14,280 nucleotides of DNA from Monoraphidium neglectum. Taxonomy: Eukaryota > Chlorophyta > Chlorophyceae > Sphaeropleales > Selenastraceae. The first letter of the stretch is position 1, and the number at the start of each line of letters is the position of its first letter. The translations under genes were made by a program, and so were the position numbers. A model generated the notes under the pieces. That model was not told where the DNA came from. It saw nothing but the letters and a program-made list of their open reading frames with translations, and did not search any database. Shown here one piece after another: positions 9,466-14,280 of this stretch. The DNA lies in the NCBI RefSeq assembly GCF_000611645.1, contig NW_014012520.1, forward strand, positions 1 to 14,280, given 5' to 3'.

Positions 9466-11274
9466 ATGGCAACCCCCGATGCGATAGACGCTGTCAAGGC
9501 CCCTGACAAGACCCGAGACGGCCCTGCGCACGCGCCGGCCGCCACCTCTGATGCCATCAGCGGCGCAGCCCGAGCCGCCTCGCCACTCCCAGGCCCCCCT
9601 TGGACCCAAGAAACGATCTTGAATATCTTGATTGATCTCAAGGTATGCATACAGGGCGCTCCATGAGCATAAGCGCGCTCAGCATGCGCAGCACGCATGC
9701 GCTCCGCAGCATGGCGTGACACGCGAGGCCGACCACCTTCAACCGCCCCATGTCCGCTGATTTCATGCGTCTGCATGCAGGCCAAGCTGGGGGCGAACAA
9801 GGATGCCCTTGAGGCATGCCGGGAGGACCGTAGGCAGCTCGTGGAGGAGCTGGATGACATGCTCAACCGGCTCAACACAGAAACGGCGCTGCGTGCGCGC
9901 GCTGAGGCCGAGGCCTCCAGCCTGAGGGAGGAGCTGGGCGCCGCTCGCGCGGATGTGCAGAGGCTGGAACGCAAGCGCGCTGAGGCGGCCGCCGCGCAAC
10001 TAGCCGCGCAGGACGCCGCGGCGCGCGCGGCGCGCGATGCGCGGGAGGCGGTGGAGGCGGCGGGGGCGGAAGCCGCGCGGGAGCACGCGCGCACGGCGCT
10101 GGCCGCGGCGGAGCGCGAGCGGGGGCTGGCGGCGCTCGTGGAGGAGGCGAGGCGGGCGGCCGCTGAGGAGCGGGCGCGCGCGGCGCGCCAGATCGCAGCA
10201 GCGCAGCAGGAGGTGTGCAACCAGGTCAACCTGGCGCACAGCGCCGCGCTGGAGGAGATGGCGGCCAGTGAGCAGCGCACAGCGGCGGCGGCCGCGCTGC
10301 AGGCGGCCTCGCTGCGCGCGGCGGCCCAGAAAATTGAGGCCGCGGCCAGGGCCGAGAAGCTGAAGCTCCAGAGGCAGGTGCAGCAGGCGCAGGACGCGAC
10401 GATTGCCGAGAAGCTGTTTGTCAACAAGGCGGAGGCCGGGCGCGCGCTTGCCGAGCAGCGCGCGGCGGGTCTGGAGCAACAGCTGACGGCTGCGAGGGAC
10501 GGCTTTGAGGGCCAGGTGCAGGGGCTGCGTGAGCGCCTGCGTGCGGCGGAGGCGCGGGCGGTGGAGGGCGAGCGGCGCGCGGAGAAGGCGGAAGATGAGC
10601 TGCGGGAGGCGCGCTCACAGGTGCGCTCACGGGCGGCGCCGCAAAGAAAGAAGGTCGGCGTTGCGCATGCGTGACGGCGGGGTGCTGAATGAGAGCGAGC
10701 GCTGCTGGGCATGACAGGGGACGGGCTCAATTTTGCTCTCTGGTGGTCCGCATGCCGCCCATACTGATGCAGTATCAACGCCTGCATGCGTGCATCACTG
10801 CATGCGTCCATGCAATCGTGCATGTCGTAGCACGCATGGCGCTCTGCTCGCCCCCCTACTGGTGCAATGCCTGCCAACATCCTGAGGTCAGCCAACACCC
10901 CACAATCATCGACTCCAATCCGTCATGCATAAGAGTTCTGCAATCGCACACACACGTGCGCCGCCTGCTGTGCAGGTCGCCGCCCTGAGCCGCGACTGTG
11001 CAAAGCTTCGCCGCGAGCTCACCGAAACGCGCTTGATGGCGATTCAATCTACCAACATGCTGGCCGCCATATGGGCCACCAGCGCAGTGTCGCCCACTGG
11101 GGACTGCGCCGCGACCGCGGGTGGCGGCGGCAGCGGCTCCGGGGGACTGCCACTGCTTGGCGCAGGCGCCAGTGCAAAGGGTGGCGCGCTGGTGCCGGCA
11201 TTTCCTGTGCCAGATGTGGCGGTGGCAGGGCAGGGGCCCCTGGATGCACGAAAAGCAGCGCAGGAGCGGGATGC

Positions 11275-11334
<60 letters not shown>

Positions 11335-11348
11335 CGGGCGTCAGCAGC

Positions 11349-11443
<95 letters not shown>

Positions 11444-12226
11444 GCTCGCGATCACAATCGCCGTCAGGATGCCGCACCCGCCATAGTGCCCTTGGGCATG
11501 GGGCCCATATCTGGCCTCTCCAGCACCACTGCCATCTGCAGCGCCTTCCCGGCAGGTGCCACTGCCAGCGCTGCGGCGTCGCCGGCCGCCGGGGCATTGC
11601 CAAACCCCACTGACACGGGCTTGGCCGTTGCACAGGTGGGGGCGGCTGCTATCGCAGCGGCCACTGAGGCAGCGTCAGCACCTTCGGCCAGGCCGCCGGC
11701 GGCGCCCTCGGCGCCCATTACCAAAGGCAAGTTACGCATGAAGGTCTGCGGGGCACGCGGCGCCTTGTGCGGCAGCGTGCCGCTGAGCGGCCCGAATCTG
11801 CAATCATTGCCCTCGCTGCAGCAGCAGGAGCAGCAGCTGGTGCAGCAGCTGGTGCTGCAGCACCAACAGCAGCGGCTCCAGGCAGGTGCGGCTTCGGGCG
11901 AGAGGGCTGACAGCCTGCCGCCAGACACGGCCGCCGCCGGCGACGGTGTTGCGCTCAAGGGCGCGCGCGGCGACGACGGCTGCGGTGGGGGTGAGGGCGG
12001 CGCTGCTGCCGAGGAGCGCGCGGGCTGTTTGACCCTGCGCCCTGCCACCGCTGGCGGCAGCGGCGGCGGCAGCGCGGCTGCAAGGAAGGACGGGGCTGCG
12101 GGGAGCAAGGAGGTGGCAGCTGCGGGAGAAGCAAGGCAGGACGTGACGGCGCTCTGCCCCATGTTGGGGGCTCCGCAAGGCGCCACGGGGCCCTGGCCGC
12201 TCGCGCCGCGGCACGTGAGGCGTTGA
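9466..12226 (+). CDS. Coiled-coil protein with long polyGln runs, function unknown, three exons
   Basis: Exons are 9466-9642 (donor GTATGC), 9781-10620 (acceptor GCATGCAG, donor GTGCGC) and 10976-12226, all phase 0, giving 755 residues. Residues 1 to 45 are Ala/Pro-rich and likely disordered. WTQETILNILIDLKAKLGAN (about 47 to 66) starts a helical region that continues to about residue 360. Most of it is Ala/Glu/Arg-rich heptad-like sequence, a long parallel coiled coil by appearance. The best non-repetitive segment is KDALEACREDRRQLVEELDD. The C-terminal half is low complexity: 19 Gln (440 to 458), RGRQQR, 30 Gln (465 to 494), Ala/Gly/Pro-rich linkers, then a second Gln-rich helix-like stretch LQQQEQQLVQQLVLQHQQQ (about 620 to 640). 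No enzymatic motif, signal peptide or membrane span is visible. A scaffold, cytoskeletal or transport role is possible but not shown. The last 100 or so residues, all low complexity, are the least certain coding part. Confidence 0.75.
10621..10975 (+). other. Intron 2 of the coiled-coil gene, rich in GCATG motifs
   Basis: A 355-bp intron between GTGCGC (10621) and TGCAG (10975). It contains many copies of GCATG/TGCATGC, clustered at about 10780 to 10840. The first intron of the same gene (9643 to 9780) shows the same enrichment up to its GCATGCAG acceptor. Confidence 0.65.
11276..11440. repeat. Two long CAG runs (19 and 30 units)
   Basis: CAG at 11276 to 11332 (19 units) and 11351 to 11440 (30 units) are separated by 18 bases encoding RGRQQR. 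Both are pure CAG with no CAA interruptions and encode Gln in the coiled-coil protein. Confidence 0.95.
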
Positions 12227-12511
12227 AGGCTCTGGGCTTGCCCACGGCGATGGTAACGGATGTCGTGGTAGCATCCGCAGCAAAATCCGGGCATGCCCAC
12301 TGGTGCAGCAGTGGCCTCTAGTCCAGTGATCGGCGTGCCGCTCGGCTGGTTAGCGAGATCGGGACGTGGCGCTGCCAGCATTCAAGCGGGGTTTGAACAG
12401 GGATTGTACGCGAATGTGTGGTTTTTGTGGCTTGCATCTCGCATACACAGCACGGCCCCCTGCAAGATGCTGGCCAGCCCCACCTCGACTGTCGCTGCTT
12501 GCTGTGTCGAG

Positions 12512-12575
<64 letters not shown>

Positions 12576-12811
12576 GGCAAGTGTGTTTGCCTCCCTTGCG
12601 ACGCCCTGCCCTGCAACCATCTGGCCTGATGCACCGGACCCTTGCTTTCCAAAAATTGCGGTCCTACTGCTTGAAGTCAGCTGGTGGCGCCTGTTGTGCT
12701 GACTGCTTCCCAGAGATCACTTTGTCCCATGCCTGAGCCGCGCCATTGTGGCTACAGGCAGCACGACCGATGCAGCGGCGCGGTCTCGCATCGCAACTGG
12801 AGTCGCCAGCT
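12227..12811. other. Intergenic between two convergent genes
   Basis: This 585-bp gap holds the 3' UTR of the plus-strand coiled-coil gene and perhaps that of the minus-strand gene ending at 12812. No TGTAA was found on the plus strand here, so the poly(A) signal of the coiled-coil gene is not identified. The middle is taken up by a dinucleotide repeat. The open frames crossing it depend on the repeat and are not believed. Confidence 0.5.
12512..12572. repeat. (CG)n(TG)n dinucleotide microsatellite
   Basis: A GC/CG alternating run of about 15 bp at 12512 to 12526 passes directly into a TG run of about 46 bp to 12572. The full stretch alternates purine and pyrimidine, which favours left-handed Z-DNA under supercoiling. 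It lies between two convergent transcription units. Confidence 0.9.
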
Positions 12812-12819
12812 TTACAACT
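12812..12819 (-). terminator. TGTAA motif overlapping the stop codon of the AT-hook gene
   Basis: On the minus strand the last codons read GAG TTG TAA, so the UAA stop lies inside a UGUAA motif. If used, it would give an extremely short 3' UTR. It may equally be a coincidence of a Leu codon before TAA. Confidence 0.25.
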
Positions 12820-14280
12820 CGCTGCCCCGCGGCGGCCGCCGCCCCTGCGGCCTGCCATCGCGCCCCCGGCCGCCACCGCCGCTGCCGCCGCCCCTTGCAC
12901 CATAGAAGCTGCCCCTCCCCCCTCCGCCGCCGCCGCGTGGCCCGCCGGGGGCCCGCGGCGCCGGGACAGGGGCGGAGCTGCTGTCCAGGAGATCTTCCAA
13001 GTCGTCGTCAAAGGCGCCGTGCCCCCGGGCCCTACGACTGCCTTCCAAGTGAAAATCGTCATCTTTTTGCTGGTCGTCAAACAGGTCTTCAAAATCGTCG
13101 TCAAAATCGTCGTCCGCGTCGCCGAGGTCCGCACCAAGGGGCCCCGGGCCCACGCCGCCGGCGGGCAGCCGCTTCTGCTGCTGCTGCCGCAGCGGCGGCG
13201 GTGCCTGCGCGGCGGGGGGGCGTGCCGGGGCACGTCGCGCTGCCTGCCACGTCGGCAGTGCCTCTGCTGGGGCGGAGGGTGCCGCCTGCAGCTGCTGCTG
13301 CTGCTGCTGCTGTCGCCGCTGCTGCTGCTGCGGCGGCTGCTGTCCCTGGCGTGCCCCTGCCTGCCGCGGCGCGGCCGCCGCCTGCTCTGTCCGCTGCCGC
13401 TCACCCCCGCCGCCGCCGCCGCCGCCGCGCCCCGCCCAGCCCTCGCCCCAGCCGCGCTGGGGCTCGCGCCCCTTCGCGCCGCGCCCCGTGCCACGGGCGC
13501 CGCCGCCGCCAAACGCAGACAGGTAAGATCCCATATCATCGCTCTGGCCGCCGACTCCTCCTGCGCCCCCACCGCCGCCGCCCATGGGGCCCTCCCAAAC
13601 GTCGTACGCGTCATCGAACGGGTCCATCCCTAAATCATTGTCCATCAGGTCAAACAGGTCGAACTCCTGGTCCAACGCTGCGAGGCCGCGGCCGGCGCCA
13701 CCCCGGATGTACCCGCCGATCTCTGGATCGAAATCGTCGTCCTGGTCTGCCGTTTCAAAGGCCGAGAGCAGGTCTTCATAGCTGCCCCTGCCCTCCGCCT
13801 TGTCGTCAGCATAACCGTCAGCCTCCAACAGCGGCGCCGGCTGCGGACCGCGCAAGAGGGGCGCCGGCGGGGCTGTGCCGGCATCGGCGTCGGCTTTGGC
13901 GTCGGCCGCAGCTGCTGTGGGCTTGCGGCCCCGCTTTGCGGGCGGCTTGGGGGCGGCGACGGCTCCCGCCTCCCCTGCCGCGGCAATCCCCTCCACGGTC
14001 TCACTCTTAGGTGGGCGGCCCCGCCGCTTGGGCGCCGCCGCTGCCGCCGCCGGCGCGTCCGCCCCTGCGGCGGCGCCGGCGCCGGCGGCCGCAGCCCCGC
14101 CCTCGGTCGTGGGCGTGCGGCTGCGGCGCTTGGGCGGCGCTGCTGCAGGCTTGGGGGCCTCCTCTGCCGCAGGCGGCGCCTCGTCGCCGCCGCCTCCATC
14201 TGCGTTGGTGGTTGTTGGCCTGCGGCCGCGCCGCTTGGGCGAGGCCCCTGAGGCGGCGCCCGCCTCCAATGCAGGCGCGG
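12812..14280 (-). CDS. Protein with AT-hook-like repeats, acidic blocks and Gly/Arg-rich tail; 5' end outside window
   Basis: The frame is open from the right edge to a TAA at 12814 to 12812, giving 488 visible residues. The first visible codons are not a start: there is no ATG near 14269 and the frame runs on past the edge. Four basic repeats lie near the visible start: PKRRGRRPT (about 14240 to 14217), PKRRSRTPT (about 14132 to 14110), PKRRGRPPK (about 14031 to 14008) and KRGRKPT (about 13940 to 13918). The third matches the AT-hook core R-G-R-P and the fourth has RGRKP, so minor-groove DNA binding is likely. Next come acidic segments with aromatics (SYEDLLSAFETADQDDDFDP; LDQEFDLFDLMDNDLGMDPF), a Gln-rich linker, two more acidic blocks (DDDFDDDFEDLFDD; FDDDLEDLLDS), and a Gly/Arg tail (GPRGGGGGGRGSFYGARGGG and on to RRPPRGSEL). 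The layout suggests a chromatin or nucleoid protein, in nucleus or plastid. No named family is recognised. Confidence 0.75.
   Translation of the reverse strand, partial: APALEAGAASGASPKRRGRRPTTTNADGGGGDEAPPAAEEAPKPAAAPPKRRSRTPTTEGGAAAAGAGAAAGADAPAAAAAAPKRRGRPPKSETVEGIAAAGEAGAVAAPKPPAKRGRKPTAAAADAKADADAGTAPPAPLLRGPQPAPLLEADGYADDKAEGRGSYEDLLSAFETADQDDDFDPEIGGYIRGGAGRGLAALDQEFDLFDLMDNDLGMDPFDDAYDVWEGPMGGGGGGAGGVGGQSDDMGSYLSAFGGGGARGTGRGAKGREPQRGWGEGWAGRGGGGGGGGERQRTEQAAAAPRQAGARQGQQPPQQQQRRQQQQQQQLQAAPSAPAEALPTWQAARRAPARPPAAQAPPPLRQQQQKRLPAGGVGPGPLGADLGDADDDFDDDFEDLFDDQQKDDDFHLEGSRRARGHGAFDDDLEDLLDSSSAPVPAPRAPGGPRGGGGGGRGSFYGARGGGSGGGGRGRDGRPQGRRPPRGSEL
13280..13335. repeat. Imperfect CTG/CAG run in the AT-hook gene
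   Basis: Clustered CTG units, broken by CGC and CGG, encode a Gln/Arg-rich stretch (QQQQRRQQQQQQQ on the minus strand) in the linker between acidic blocks of the AT-hook-like protein. Confidence 0.8.

Noticed and set aside
9423..10898. Minus-strand open frame of 491 codons opposite the coiled-coil gene
   Set aside because: It is an antisense shadow of GC-rich Ala/Glu/Arg codons, giving Ser/Ala/Arg-rich sequence, and it crosses both intron boundaries of the plus-strand gene.
10856..11633. Minus-strand polyLeu and polyAla frames over the CAG runs
   Set aside because: They come purely from the trinucleotide repeat read antisense; the plus-strand frame continues on both sides as a plausible protein.
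12318..12702. Frames with Cys-Val or Thr-His repeats across the TG microsatellite
   Set aside because: The dinucleotide repeat is open in several frames by nature. There is no support outside the repeat.
12748..14010. Plus-strand open frame of 420 codons opposite the AT-hook gene
   Set aside because: It is Arg/Pro/Ala-rich antisense sequence without structure. The minus strand carries AT-hook cores and acidic blocks in one frame.
1..14280. tRNA, rRNA, CRISPR, insertion sequence or retroelement
   Set aside because: Reading both strands I saw no tRNA arms, no spaced direct repeats of CRISPR type, no transposase or reverse transcriptase motifs and no long terminal repeats. The repeats present are simple sequence only.

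Overview
The window looks like nuclear DNA of a green alga, most likely a GC-rich trebouxiophyte of the Chlorella/Coccomyxa type. This is an inference from several sequence signs. Base composition is strongly GC-rich and coding sequence is rich in Ala, Gly and Gln. Genes are split by short GT-AG introns (82 to 409 bp), usually with GTG-type donors (GTGCG, GTGGG, GTGAG) and CAG acceptors. CAG/CTG runs are long and pure. One gene has a plastid-type N-terminus, and some 3' ends carry the chlorophyte UGUAA poly(A) motif. No bacterial operons, phage genes, CRISPR arrays, tRNA or rRNA genes were found.

Six protein genes can be supported, two of them cut by the window edges. From left to right: (1) first exon of a minus-strand gene (303 to 40, continuing off the left edge) with a polyGln leader, possibly a WD40 protein of the DCAF7/LWD/TTG1 kind; (2) a two-exon minus-strand gene (2588 to 1348) for a bacterial-type DUF2064/TIGR04282 glycosyltransferase with a polyGln C-terminal tail; (3) a three-exon minus-strand gene (5193 to 4054) for a predicted plastid-targeted single-pass membrane protein of 148 residues ending in RCTLPWC; (4) a ten-exon plus-strand gene (5590 to 8918) for translation initiation factor eIF3 subunit M; (5) a three-exon plus-strand gene (9466 to 12226) for a 755-residue coiled-coil protein with two very long polyGln runs; (6) the 3' part of a minus-strand gene (14280 to 12812) for a protein with AT-hook-like repeats, acidic blocks and a Gly/Arg-rich tail.

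Genes 3 and 4 are divergent and share about 400 bp of upstream DNA. Genes 5 and 6 are convergent around a (CG)n(TG)n microsatellite. Genes 2 and 3 run in tandem and are separated by about 1.5 kb with no credible coding sequence. The genes do not form a pathway; this is ordinary compact algal chromosome. The most notable points are the recurrence of CAG-encoded polyGln in most of the proteins, three proteins whose function I cannot assign (genes 3, 5 and 6), and a bacterial-type transferase in a nuclear genome. Exon models were built by hand from reading frame, splice-site rules and remembered family features. No alignment or database search was run.
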